Positions 23,429 to 33,639 of a DNA stretch of 64,000 bases are shown here, in pieces; within the stretch, counting starts at the first letter, position 1, and the number at the start of each line of letters is the position of its first letter. The stretch comes from Atherinomorus stipes. Its lineage: Eukaryota; Chordata; Actinopteri; Atheriniformes; Atherinidae. The notes beneath the pieces are model-generated. The model had not been told where the DNA came from, did no database searches, and was given only the letters and a program-made list of their open reading frames with translations. Made by a program: the position numbers and the translations under genes. The DNA lies in NCBI GenBank assembly GCA_023101725.1, contig JALJCO010007076.1, positions 1 through 64,000 of the forward strand. The letters are read 5' to 3'.

Positions 23429-23730
23429 CACACAAAAAACTCCTGGATCAAAAATAATCCATTATGGGTTATTTTTGACCCACAACTGGGTTAAAAAGGG
23501 ACTAACTAATTTCTAGTTTACTTTGACCCAGAAAATTGGGTTATTTTTTTTACCCAACTTTCGGTTTGGATATTTGACCCAGAAGGGGGTTATGTTGACT
23601 ACAGTGTTGGGTTATTTCAACCCAAAAGTTTGGTCAACAACCCAACAGTCCAAATGTATGGGTTGAAATAACCCAGAAATTAGTTGGTCCCTTTTTAACC
23701 CAGCAGTTTGACCCAGGAGTTTTTAGTGTG
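23429..23730. mobile_element. Palindromic Tc1/mariner-type MITE, 302 bp
   Basis: The termini are inverted: CACACAAAAAACTCCTGG on the left, and CACACTAAAAACTCCTGG as the reverse complement of the right end. The element is flanked by TA on both sides (23,427-23,428 and 23,731-23,732), the Tc1/mariner target duplication. The interior is built from alternating GGGTTA(T/A) and inverted (T)AACCCA units, so the whole strand can fold on itself. No coding capacity; it would need a transposase supplied in trans. Confidence 0.8.
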
Positions 23731-24602
23731 TAAGAAACGGTCTCCATGGAGGGGTGGGTGTTAATAAGCTATTCTTAAAGGCGCTATACCTGATTTTGCA
23801 CATTTGAGAACCGTGAGCGAGGTGAAGAGTGTAGTTTAAACTGTAAGCTCCGCCCCTAACTGTTTCTCCCAGTGAGAAACACTCCTACTCTCGTTTTTCT
23901 CTCGTCTCACTCAACATGCACGAAATAACGTGCACATTTTATACTTGTGCGCAAAGAAACTCTCCAGAGAAAACTTGCATCTTCCAGTGAATTTACTGTT
24001 TTGGTTGCAGTAAATGGCTGCAGATCAGCTAAATGACATTTTCTATCATAACGGGTAGTTTACCGTAACTACAGTTATGTAAACAGATGCACAATTATGA
24101 CGAATTATGATGTTATAGGCGACATTACAACATGAAACCGAAAGTTTCTAATCGGCCACTTCGAGAAGCACTGATGTAAAGCTTCGTCGTGTTACGTTGT
24201 AAATATCACTATGTATTATATACGGTAGACCAGCAGAGGAAGCGCCAGCACCCGAGGACGTAAATGTTACTAAGAAGAAAGTTATTGAAAAAAATACCTG
24301 TCTAGGCGGACTTCGAGTCCACATTTAGTCCGAGGCATCCGGCTGCTCTCTACCTTCAGTACAATCCACCGAGAACGCAAACTTTATTCCTTCTTTGGTC
24401 TCTCCTGCGTTTCAAGCTTCTCTCCTCCTCAGTTTTGATGCTTACAGGCTGTTTTGCTGCGGCATCGCCACTTTCCCTTCGGTAGACGCCATGCAGTTCT
24501 GTTTACAAGAGCTGCCGTGCACGCGAGAGAGGAGGGCGCTTCTCATTAGAAGAAACCCTCCTGTGTCAGTAGCACCTGAATTTTATTCCATCAAAGTCTG
24601 CA

Positions 24603-25379
24603 ATGACTGCCAAATTTTTCACAGACAAAATCCAAATTATTAGACAAGCCGTTGGTTCAACAACAGCAGGTTCAGGCCATGTACTGTATCCACCAAGTCT
24701 AAACACCATGACACAGTTTTATCCCATTACTAGCAAAGAACTGGAGGACATCTTGCATCAACTGAACTCCTTCTCTTGCTGTTTGGACATCCTGCCCACT
24801 GGTTTTTTTAAAAAGGTCTCAAAGACCTTGGAGTCAGATCTGCTTCAGATTGTGACCTCCTCTCTAACGTCAGGTGTTTTCCCAGAGTCACTGAAAACAG
24901 CTGTGATCAAACCTCTGCTAAAAAAAGGATAACCTAGACAAGACACAGATGAGCAACTACAGGCCGATCTCCAATCTTCCATTTTTAAGTAAGATCATTA
25001 AAAAAAGCAGTTTTTCACCAGCTAAATGACTTTTTAAGAGAAAACAACTGTTATGATGTCTTCCAGTCAGGTTTTAGACAGCACCACAGCACCGAGACTG
25101 CTCTGACCAAAGTCATGAATGACATAAGTCTGAATACTGACACTGGAAAAATGTCATTGTTGGTTTTACTGGATCTCAGTGCTGCATTTGATACAGTTGA
25201 CCACATTATATTACTCCAACAACTGGAGAAGTGGGTGGGTCTCTCTAGTTCTGTACTAAACTGGTTCTAAACATACTTGGAGAACAGGAAGTACTTTGTG
25301 TCAGTAGGCAATTTTACATCTGAGCGGGCAAAAATGGCCTGTGGAGTTCCCCAGGGCTCTATCCTGGGGCCTCTTCTGT
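24603..25379 (+). pseudogene. L2-like LINE ORF2 fragment: linker and N-terminal RT
   Basis: The first frame (24,603-24,932) begins AKFFTDKIQIIRQAV and runs through LEDILHQLNSFSCCLDILPTGFF to VIKPLLKKG, the stretch before the RT fingers. After a frame change the text continues with NYRPISNLPFLSKI, SGFRQHHSTETALTKV, DLSAAFDTVDH (first catalytic Asp) and GVPQGSILGPLLF, with an in-frame stop after VLNWF near 25,270. The full ORF2 protein would also carry an N-terminal AP endonuclease, which is absent here. The right-hand part of the RT is found 2.7 kb downstream beyond an inserted element. Confidence 0.85.
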
Positions 25380-25711
25380 TTAAAGAAGTACTTTCATGGT
25401 CATTTCATTAATATTGCAGTGTTCTCTATTATTATTGAAGTCATTATGCATCGTTTCTGTAAAAAAAAACCTTCTGGCTGCTTCGTTTCAAGCTGTTTTT
25501 GTAAGCTAGAAGAGTGGCTTGGGCTCAAACGACAGGCTTTTCCGGTATTGCTCATGAATATCCGTGACGCGTAAATGAGTTGTCTCTGATTGGCTCCCTC
25601 CCATGAATGTGTGAAGGATCCCCCACCCCCACCCCCTGCTCTGTGTGTAACCGTAGCAACCAGCTGAGACCTACGCTATTACGCTGTTCGAGGCTTCATG
25701 CCGCCATCCCT

Positions 25712-26700
25712 GTAGCGGAGCCAGAGTGGGGGCAAGGGGGCGGTCGCCCCAGGGCCCACAAGGTCAAAGGGCCCCGTTTCGTGTGATTTGTTCATGTATA
25801 AATTGTTATAAATAAATTGTTTTAACAATAAAATGTGCAGTGTGTACGTGAAGGTCTACGTCTGAGTGTGGGCTTCAATAGGCCAATTCTTGTGTTACGA
25901 CTGTCCGTGAATGCATCGGAGCTGTGAGCCAGCGGTGATTGGCTGGGCCGCATTAACTTTTTTTTTCTTTATGCTTGATCTGAACTCTGGAGGGAAGCTA
26001 AACAGCAAAAATGGAGAAGAAAAAACACCAATCTGGCTCATTCAAACTAAAGGTAAAAGAGAAATTGGTTGCTTCTTGTCATCCACTCAATTCCTACTTT
26101 TCATCAACACCACCATGGCCGTGAGAGCCCAACATCAGTCAGCCCACTCAGTCAGCCGGTGACTGAGGCTAGGCTAGCCGCCAGCGGTACTACTCAAAGC
26201 CCAAAGCCCACCATCGGGACCACCAAGAGCCCTGCTGCAGTCCAACACAAACGCTGCTGGAACATTTTGTGCCACCAGCAGCAGCGGCGGTCAGTGTCCG
26301 TGCTGGTAGCACCGGCGAAGACCCGGCGCATCTGGTAGCCACCTCCGCAGCTGTACAGGAGTACCCGACCGATCCATTCTTGTTTCGAGACCACCCTCTC
26401 ACCCCTGAAGTAATCCGGGCTCTGGCTCTCATCGGGCATGGACCCTGTCAGCCTGGTTTGAGGGACGAATATGAGAAGTTTCCAGAGGGACGATGCTTTA
26501 ACCCTGCCGGCATCATTTGGGAGTTTCGGGCATCGTGGAGCGACAGTGGCTCATTTATTCACCCAGACCAAACAAGCTGTTTTGCTTCTGTTGCTGGCTG
26601 TTTGGCAAAAAGACAACCGGAAAGTCTGGGAAAGCTGGGGTAACCCATGCACAGGATTTTCAAAATTAAAAAAGGATCATGGAGGAGTCGACTAAACTGC
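25712..26700 (+). mobile_element. 5' part of an hAT transposon
   Basis: The stretch from about 25,712 (GCGGAGCCAGAGTGGGGGCAAGGGGGC) resembles the 5' terminus of fish ZMYM-like hAT elements, with the following CGCCCCAGGGCCCACA and AAAGGGCCCC blocks. About 300 bp downstream an open segment begins with MEKKKHQSGSFKLK, the usual start of these transposases. The 3' end is missing; sequence changes to an unrelated MITE by 26,737. Confidence 0.6.
26011..26694 (+). pseudogene. hAT transposase fragment with TTF-type zinc-finger region
   Basis: Beginning at the ATG at 26,011, the leader MEKKKHQSGS is followed, after several stops and frame changes, by YPTDPFLFRDHPLTPEVIRAL, then GRCFNPAG (in 26,269-26,643) and, in another frame, LFCFCCWLFGKK near 26,577-26,612. 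This order (D-P-x-L ... GPC ... F-P ... GR-F ... FCFCC-LF) is that of the TTF-type zinc finger at the N-terminus of hAT transposases such as the ZMYM-like group. That finger binds the transposon ends; the RNase H-like catalytic core and dimerisation domain are absent. It cannot encode an active enzyme. Confidence 0.6.
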
Positions 26701-26736
26701 GACAGCCAGCGCAGAGAGCCATTGGTGAGTAGGTAT

Positions 26737-27353
26737 GTTTACATGGAGACTTTTTCCCTTTCGGAATGAAATCATTCTGATTGAGGATTTTAGGGCAGCT
26801 GTTTACTTGGGAACTAATACATTCTGATCTGGTGTGTATATGCGCCAATATTTATTCAGAATAATCCTGTCTGACATGCGCAGAATGATGTAAATCACGT
26901 TATTTATTAAAGACGGAGGTATAAAAACTGATCGTCACGGTTGTGGTTTCTGCAGGACTCTAATCAGCAGCTGATCCTCATGCACTCCTACTGCAGACAA
27001 CCAAGAGGAAAAGGCGTAGAGACAGCGTTTGAGTAAAAAAACAAACTTTCTTTTGCTGTCCATTGAATTACGTTGTTCACAGCCATCTGTCAAAGTGAGG
27101 AAACGTCACTCGTCACATGTTTACGTCTTGTTGAAGCATGCGCTGTAAGAGCGCAACCTCACAACTTTCCGATTCAGCGTTTACATGACACCCCGTTCGG
27201 TTTGGGGAAAGGAATATTCTACCCCCGAGAAACCGAATGAAAATTTGATCGGTTCAGCACTTTTCACTCGGAAAGAGGTGTTTACATGGATCATTTTCAT
27301 TCCGAAAGAGCTTTTAAACCGAAAGCAATCTATATATTTGGATCCATGTAAAC
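26737..27353. mobile_element. Foldback MITE with GTTTACATGGA ends
   Basis: The terminal inverted repeats GTTTACATGGA (26,737-26,747) and TCCATGTAAAC (27,343-27,353) are perfect over 11 bp. Internal copies of TTTACATG (about 27,118, 27,181 and 27,280) and paired CGGAATGAAAT / ATTTTCATTCCG segments extend the foldback. No coding capacity. The class is not clear from the termini alone. Confidence 0.6.
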
Positions 27354-27580
27354 CCAGCTGTGTAAACTTAAAAAATTATCTCTTTCTCAAAAAGTTGTAG
27401 TCTTGACCAACTGTCTATTGAATGTTCTTTGTATTGCTGTTAACTATAACAGACCTCAAGCTCTGCACACGTCACAATACCTGCAGGACACTGGTCCTCA
27501 AGGACCGGAATTCTGGGTCCCTGATCTAAACTTTCAGCACCATGGACAGCCGACACTCTGAGATCGACACCTGTCAAGTG

Positions 27581-27582
<2 letters not shown>

Positions 27583-27619
<37 letters not shown>
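27583..27619. repeat. (TG)n microsatellite
   Basis: About 18 uninterrupted TG units. The preceding block, 27,490-27,530 (CACTGGTCCTCAAGGACCGGAATTC), is a motif that recurs widely in fish repeats. Confidence 0.9.
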
Positions 27620-27621
<2 letters not shown>

Positions 27622-28114
27622 TCAGAACACATTTGAGAACTGGTTTGTGGTTTTACTCTGCTTTCTGAGGCACATCGGTTTGCTTGGCTCAGTAAAAGTG
27701 AGCATTAGTGTGTGAGCATTGTTTGACGGTAGGATAAGGTGTTTGAATAGTAAAATTACTATCATAAGGGCCCATCGAGAATGCTCCGCCCCCTCTGTAC
27801 TGAGACGTAGCTTGTCGACTCCGCAGCGCCGTCTTCACTTCTGGTGCGGAGAGGGAGGGGACCAGGGCAGGGTTACCTGCATTCCCATGGGCGGGCTTAA
27901 ACACTAGTGGGTGACGCCCCTTGAACATGTGACGTAGAAATGCAAGGCTCTTCCTGATTCGCTCTTATCTCTGTATAGTTTCTATAAATAGGAAGCACAG
28001 CCCATGGAGGTGACGCACCACTTCCAAGCTCAGCATGTGAATGTAATTAAGGGTGACCCTCCCTATTTCAAAAGTAGCAAGTTAAACTGGTTTTTGGCGG
28101 AAGGAGGCCTTTAA

Positions 28115-28837
28115 TATCTACATGCTACCAATGGCCCAGGTTATAAAGAACAACAATATTAGTTACCATAGCTACACAGATGACACACAGCTATATATTA
28201 CAGTGTCACCAGGAGACCGGGGCCCTGTACAGGCTCTTGGTAAATGTATTGATGAGATTAATGACTGGATGTGCCTCAACTTTCTTCAGCTGAACAAAAA
28301 CTATCACCTGAAGAACATCTCAAGGATAAAAGATCTGATGTCTCAGGAAAATCTGGAAAAAAATAGTTCATGCATTCATCTTCAGTCGGCTTGACTACTG
28401 TAACAGCGTCTTTACTGGTCTACCTAAAAAAATCAGTTAAACAGCTGCAGCTCATTCAGAACTCTGCTGCCCGAGTTCTCACTGAGACCAGAAAAGTGGA
28501 CCACATCAGTCCAGTTCTGAGGTCTTTACACTGGCTGCCGGTCCATCAGAGAATAGACTTTAAAGTTCTGCTGCTGGTCTATAAAGCTCTGAATAGTTTA
28601 GGCCCAAAATACATCAGTGACCTCTTGACCCAGTATGAACCTACTAGACCCCTCAGGTCATCTGGATCCGGTCCTTTATCAGTTCCCAGAGTCAGAACCA
28701 GACATGGAGAAGCTGCGTTCAGCTTCTATGCTCCATATGTCTGGAACAAATTTCCAGAAAGTCTCAGATCAGCTGAAACACTTAGTTTATTTAAATCCAG
28801 GCAGAAGACCCACCTGTTCTCAGCTGCATTTACGTAG
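28115..28837 (+). pseudogene. L2-like LINE ORF2 fragment: RT palm to C-terminus
   Basis: This continues the LINE after the insertion. The first frame (28,122-28,394) begins [18 protein letters not shown] and has TDDTQLYI, where the usual YADD is read as YTDD, with both catalytic Asp kept. LNLNK-type thumb residues follow. A second frame (28,370-28,837) has QLIQNSAARVLTETRK, DHISPVLRSLHWLPV, IDFKVLLLVYKALN, and the C-terminal FSFYAPYVWNKFPESLR motif, all typical of L2/CR1 ORF2 C-termini. A frame change near 28,375-28,390 separates the two. The frame ends naturally at TAG 28,835-28,837, followed by the 3' UTR and tail. Confidence 0.88.
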
Positions 28838-29259
28838 ATTTTATTCAAAAGTTAAAATCCGCACATCTCTATATTCTCTCTTTTTAATCTTAAATGCTTT
28901 TAATTTTGAATTACGCTTCTAATCATTTTTCCTCTCCCTTTTGCTTATAATGTTTTATGTAAAGCACTTTGAATTGTTCTGCACATGAAATGTGCTATAC
29001 AAATAAACTTGCCTTGCCTAGAAAACGCTGTAAGTGGCTGATAGGAAACCGAAACTTATGTAGAACGAATCACATTGGCATAAAGAGAGCGTCACGCCAA
29101 CCTTAGAAATCTAAACTAAAAAGGCCTGGATTCATGCATATACGCAATCAATGAGTGATTTATTTTTTATTAAATTACCCTTTTAACACACATTACACCG
29201 TGTGGAAAGCATTTCTCTGAAAGAGATTAAAATAAAATCAGGTACAGGGCCTTTAAGGA

Positions 29260-32200
29260 AGAGAAACAAGGAGAAAAGGCTGAGGTATGCCAAATGACTC
29301 AACAACTGGACTCAAAACCAGTGACAATAAACTGAGGGAGCGATGACTCTTTCCAAGAGTCCAAACATCAACATTATTGAATCAGGGTAATAGGCAGAAC
29401 TAAGGCAACACCACTCAAAGAAGAACTTTGGGCTGTTCTTCAAGAAGGAGTATTATTCCTAAAGATTAAAGAAAAAAAAAATAGAACCAAGCTTGTTTTA
29501 GACCCTCCATTTGCTCAGTCTGGTGCATATTCTAAATGAAGTAAAGAAATGAAAGTATAGACTGTTTATGATCAAATATCTTCTTCTATATTTATAAGAT
29601 AGTGGATGAGTTACAGAAAGTGACCTGTAATCATTACCTATCAATGTGGCATCTCTTTTGTTGGAAGTCTGTGGATATGACTGCATTAATTCGAGCACAT
29701 TGTGCTACAAATGTCCCCAGCTGATTTTCCAATCTGGCTCATGACAAAACTAAGAAAAAGACCGTCCTAAACAGCAGAAAGTGTAAAGATGGCTCTGAAG
29801 GAGATAAATGCAAAAAACATGTTATACACGCATATTTTAAAGAAAGCCTAAACGTTTTTGAGACAAGGCACAACTGTTAACATATTTTCCTTGGATCTTC
29901 CTGCTTGCTTAAGATGTGTATTATGATGAAGATATCTAATGATTACACATAAACATGTAGGCAGTATAAAGCAGCTTCCACATCTGATTTCCTTTCAGAA
30001 TCAAATAAATGTAATTTCTTAAATGTTTTTTAACAGCTTCCAAGACAAGATGCATCAAATAGTATCAGTATCAGAGATAATTAACAATGTTTGCTCTTAA
30101 ACATCCAAAGAGCTCCTTTTTACTGTTCTAGAAGCTCTGCCTGCCTGAGTCTATTAAACTTCAGACTTAGCAGGGACTGTCTGACAGTGGAGGACAGGAG
30201 GGTTTTAAACTTCTCTATAACACTGTCAATGAGGCAGCTTCACATCCCTGTGTGCTAGTGCATCCGTGCACGTTTGTGTACGTGCATGTACGGCTGTGTG
30301 GGTGCTGGTTGGTGTCTCTGCATCAGTTCCCAAGTGCCAAGAATTCAAGCACATCACTCACCCCAAGAGATGGTTCAGGATTTCAGGAAAAAGAAAGACA
30401 GGGCTGAAGGTTAATCTGAGCTGGGTACAGTTCATCAGATCCCTGAAGTGATGTGTGGCAGCCGCAGGAGAAGGCCGGTGGAGACTGAACGAGCTGAACA
30501 CAGAAGAGCAGCAGCAGCAGACCTGAGTAATCATCGCTATCCTCACTTAGCAAGGATGCAAACGGAAACACGAGACATTTCTGACAACTGCAGACATCAT
30601 TACTTCCATTTAATAAGCTGGAAAAACACGCCGGTTATCCATGTTCTCACTGCTACATCAGCCTTTTGCCACCATGTACATGGCAGGTATAAAGTTTTAA
30701 TGATTTGACAGTTCCTGCTTGTGCGCCATCAGTAATAGTCTCAAATACAGAGTGTAACATGCAGCTACAGCATTTTTTACTCACTTGTGCGGGTTCAAGA
30801 GCTCAAGAAATAAAGCATAGAAAAGGGAGGTACATATTTCAAAAGGTACTAAATACAGAAATAAAGAGATGCACCCCCCCCAACAGATTGTGATGCTATT
30901 TCATCACCTTTCTGGGTCTGTTCCTTAAAGGTGCCATGACATTAAATTTCACTTTTCTAGTGTTTTGGGGGTATAATATGATCTGTTGTGCACTGATGAG
31001 GCCATGTGAATGTCCAGAGTGAGAATCAAAGTTCCTGTTTATGGTCTGTCAGCTTTGTCTCTCAGTTCAGAAACGGTTGAATCAGAAAGCAGCTTATCAT
31101 TCTACGTATTTCTATTATTCTACGTAATTCAATTGCTCCAAAAAGAGCACACTATCAAGTAAATGCTGTACATGTCGAGAGATAAAAGAACAGCTGAAAT
31201 ATAAAAGCGGTTAAAAGAACAGTTCTGCTCATAAACATCCAAAATATCTACTGGATGTTTACTGAGGAACCGGTTATCTATCTGCCAAACAAAAAGTCCC
31301 ATGAAGTTTCAGTTAAGGCAGAATATCTGTGTTTTAATTAAATGAAAATATAAGTAGTTTTTATTTGTTTTGTCTGTTTTATAGGTCGGCTGTGCTCATG
31401 TTGCTGAGCTCCATGTACCGTCTGTGGTCACATGACTTTACCCCATCCAGTCTGTAACGAGCTATCGAGGTGAACTGCTCAATATATCGTGATAATGATT
31501 TTTGGCCTTTATCGCCCAGCCCTACTTCACTCTTCAATAAACTTAACTTTCATTACCTAACCTGTACCTCAGACCAAGGGTTTAAATTCCCCAAGGGCTT
31601 CTGGGGAAGCTTTATTTTTGGGCGAGCACCATGACTTAAGCATATTAAAATTAGTGCACAGCAGTGTGGTCAAATATAGGGTTAATGATGCAGCTTTCAA
31701 CCTTTTTTTGTTTATCACTGTCATTCTCTGTTGCTTTTTCCACCCTTTAGCAGTGAGACTTGGAAATCGCAGCCTGATGAAGCCAACAGAACCACATCAT
31801 CTGCAAAATGCAGAGACCCAGTCCTGAGACCACCAAACCGGGTCACCTCAACACCAATCGCTTATCGCATATTGCGATATTGTGACTCTGCAATATATTG
31901 TGATATTCTGGGCACTTCAGAGAAATTGAAAATGCAGCTTGAAATAAAAGTTGTACCTATGTAAATACATTGGATGACTGAAACAACAGAACGAGTCAAA
32001 ATCAATTAAATTCAATTCATCCTTGTCCAATTTAGTAAACTGGACAGGTTTCTGGACTAGGATCTCATAGTAAAAGCATTTACAGTTGTCCTCCTGAACA
32101 CAAATATTTCTCACTTTGGGGAAACCCAAGTGAGTACCTGTGCAAATAAAATAAAAATAAAGTGATTTGAACACAACACAGCTGAGCTGGAACAGTATAA

Positions 32201-32290
32201 TTGAAATCTCATGAGATTTCGTTAGTGAAAAAGATCAATACAGCTTTTTAATATCAATATTGCAACATAAAATATTGTGATATTTCAGTC
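29260..32290. other. Non-coding; fragments of repeat ends only
   Basis: No gene recognised. CCTTAAAGGTGCCATGACATT at 30,926-30,946 looks like the left end of another TTAA-type element, but I find no matching right end. The stretch 31,468-31,525 (TATCGTGATAATGATT ... ATCGCCCAGCCCTA) resembles a MITE terminus. Around 31,860-31,910 and 32,250-32,315 there are ATATTG(C/T)GATAT motifs in opposite orientation. Confidence 0.4.
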
Positions 32291-32309
32291 TATCGACGTT
32301 TTGTCACAC

Positions 32310-32500
32310 CCCTAACTTGGCAGAGTCCAACCCTCACTGAAAATGAATCGGACTTACTGCCAGAAATGCGATCAAAGCTCTGGTTGTACAGCTTGTACAA
32401 AGGGGTCAGGAACTCCATGCTCCCACAGCACCCCCCACAGGACACCCTGAAGGACATCGTCAAATGTCTTCTGCAAGTCAGCAAAACGCATGTAGACCGG
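32310..32500 (-). pseudogene. Reverse-transcriptase fragment of a LINE (minus strand)
   Basis: On the minus strand one frame reads VYMRFADLQKTFDDVLQGVL then WGVLWEHGVPDPFVQAV, and an adjacent frame continues LYNQSFDRISGSKSDSFSVRVGLCQ. This corresponds to the RT segment with the first catalytic Asp (FVDLEKAFDRV-type) and the region leading to the GxxQG box, as found in several fish LINE clades. There is one frame change near 32,372-32,385. No other part of the element is visible on either side, so it is a small relic. Confidence 0.65.
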
Positions 32501-32739
32501 TTCGCCAAACGCCCATGCTCCCTTCAGGAAACTCCAGAACACATCGTCGTCACAATCATACTGTAAGATACAGCAATGTTGAACCGGATCGGGGTCAGTC
32601 CAGTTTATTAGCTTACCCCATGGAGTAGCAATAAAATGAGCAGTATTGGCTGCTACATAAATCCAATCATTAGAGTCCAGCACCGCCACAGATTGATGTC
32701 TGCAGAAGGAATCAATTAAAAATCCATGCAAATATCATT

Positions 32740-33278
32740 TTAAAAAGCAAAAGATACTTCTATCTGCAGACAAGCAGAAAAAGAAGATAAAATCTCGCTT
32801 AACTCTCAATAAACCATTTTCCTTGCTGGACGAGCGACATGCAGATAAGACAGATGCAGAGTTATTGGTCATTTTCAAGCTTTGAAGTGGTATCAACTAG
32901 CGAATGATTTTAAGGAACATTTTCAGTCTTATATCAATGTGAAAAGGTTTTGAAACCTAAAGTTCAAGTGTTTAAGTGTAAAGACTCGATTTTACTTAAA
33001 TTTTTTTTCTAAAAATACAGTATCTACAGCATTTATTTGGCTTGCTGTCAATCTTTTAACCAAAATTTGAGCTGTCACACATCAGAAGAGGCAGATCAGA
33101 CTATAAATAAGGACATGAATACCGCAAATCATTACAGTTCTATCATGACTATTTGCTTTCCCTACACTTCCTCCATGAAAAAAGTCATTTTCAGTTGCCT
33201 GAATTTTGTTTTCATCACATCCTGATCTGACGTTCCAGCACTGCTGAATAAAACTTTGTTAGCTAAATGATAACTGAA
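32740..33278. other. Non-coding, nothing recognised
   Basis: AT-rich sequence with random short frames and no repeat ends that I can identify. Confidence 0.4.
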
Positions 33279-33280
33279 CT

Positions 33281-33628
33281 AGAGATTCACCAATCGGATA
33301 CCCAGATCGGATATCAGCTCTGATATTGGCCGAATCAGATATCGGATAAATGAGACTGATCCAGAATTTCAATCCAGTCACTTTTTTTTTTTTTTTTTTT
33401 TAACATATATTAAATTCACTTCATTTGTTACTTTATTTGTTGATAGATGATAAAGTATATTTTATCTGTGTTAATTTCCCTTCTTTTTTTAACAAGGCTA
33501 AATGTTTATGTCAAGCCTGATGCCTTCACTCACATGGCAAGGTGTACAGTTCATTCGTTCAACAGAGGTATCTGCCAATAACTATCATTATAAGATTGGA
33601 TCAGGAAAAAACTGGATCGGTGCATCTC
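33281..33628. mobile_element. hAT-type MITE with AGAGATGCACCGATC ends
   Basis: The left end AGAGATTCACCAATCGGAT and the reverse complement of the right end AGAGATGCACCGATCCAGT are inverted copies with few mismatches. AGAGATGCACCGATC termini are common among hAT-derived MITEs in fish. Flanks (ACTGAACT and AAACTAAA) are similar but not a clean 8-bp duplication. A T tract lies inside; no coding capacity. Confidence 0.65.
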
Positions 33629-33639
33629 TAAACTAAACA

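Larger units (their letters stand above)
25384..28110. mobile_element. TTAA-flanked composite insertion inside the L2-like LINE
   Basis: The LINE is interrupted exactly between LLF and NIYMLP codons, and TTTAA is present on both sides (25,379-25,383 and 28,110-28,114), so the inserted DNA is bounded by a duplicated TTAA. Its ends (AGAAGTACTT on the left, AGGCCTCCTT reversed from the right) are only weakly alike. The 2.7 kb inside contains an hAT fragment, a foldback MITE and a TG repeat, so this insertion was itself a later target. Confidence 0.65.
24595..29018 (+). mobile_element. L2-like LINE, 5'-truncated and split by a 2.7-kb insertion
   Basis: Coding relics in 24,603-25,383 and 28,115-28,837 belong to one element: the left part ends in GVPQGSILGPLLF and the right part resumes at the following codons (NIYMLP, then the YTDD box). 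The 3' end reads GTGCTATACAAATAAACTTGCCTTGCC at about 28,991-29,018, the usual tail of fish L2-type LINEs. Stop codons and frame changes show it is dead. Confidence 0.85.
23779..29252. mobile_element. Outer TTAA-flanked DNA element, split by nested insertions
   Basis: The left end AGGCGCTATACCTGATTTT and the reverse complement of the right end AGGCCCTGTACCTGATTTT differ at two positions, and both are flanked by TTAA (23,775-23,778 and 29,253-29,256). Further in, GAAAC.GAAAGTTTCTAATCGGCCACTT (about 24,134) is matched in inverted form near 29,031-29,062. The arms total under 1.1 kb; the rest is later insertions. TTAA flanks suggest a piggyBac-like mechanism, but part of that motif could belong to the inverted repeat itself. 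Confidence 0.65.

Noticed and set aside
23429..23730. Possible CRISPR-like array from repeated GGGTTA units
   Set aside because: Units are short, inverted and irregular, bounded by TA-flanked transposon ends; the genome is eukaryotic.
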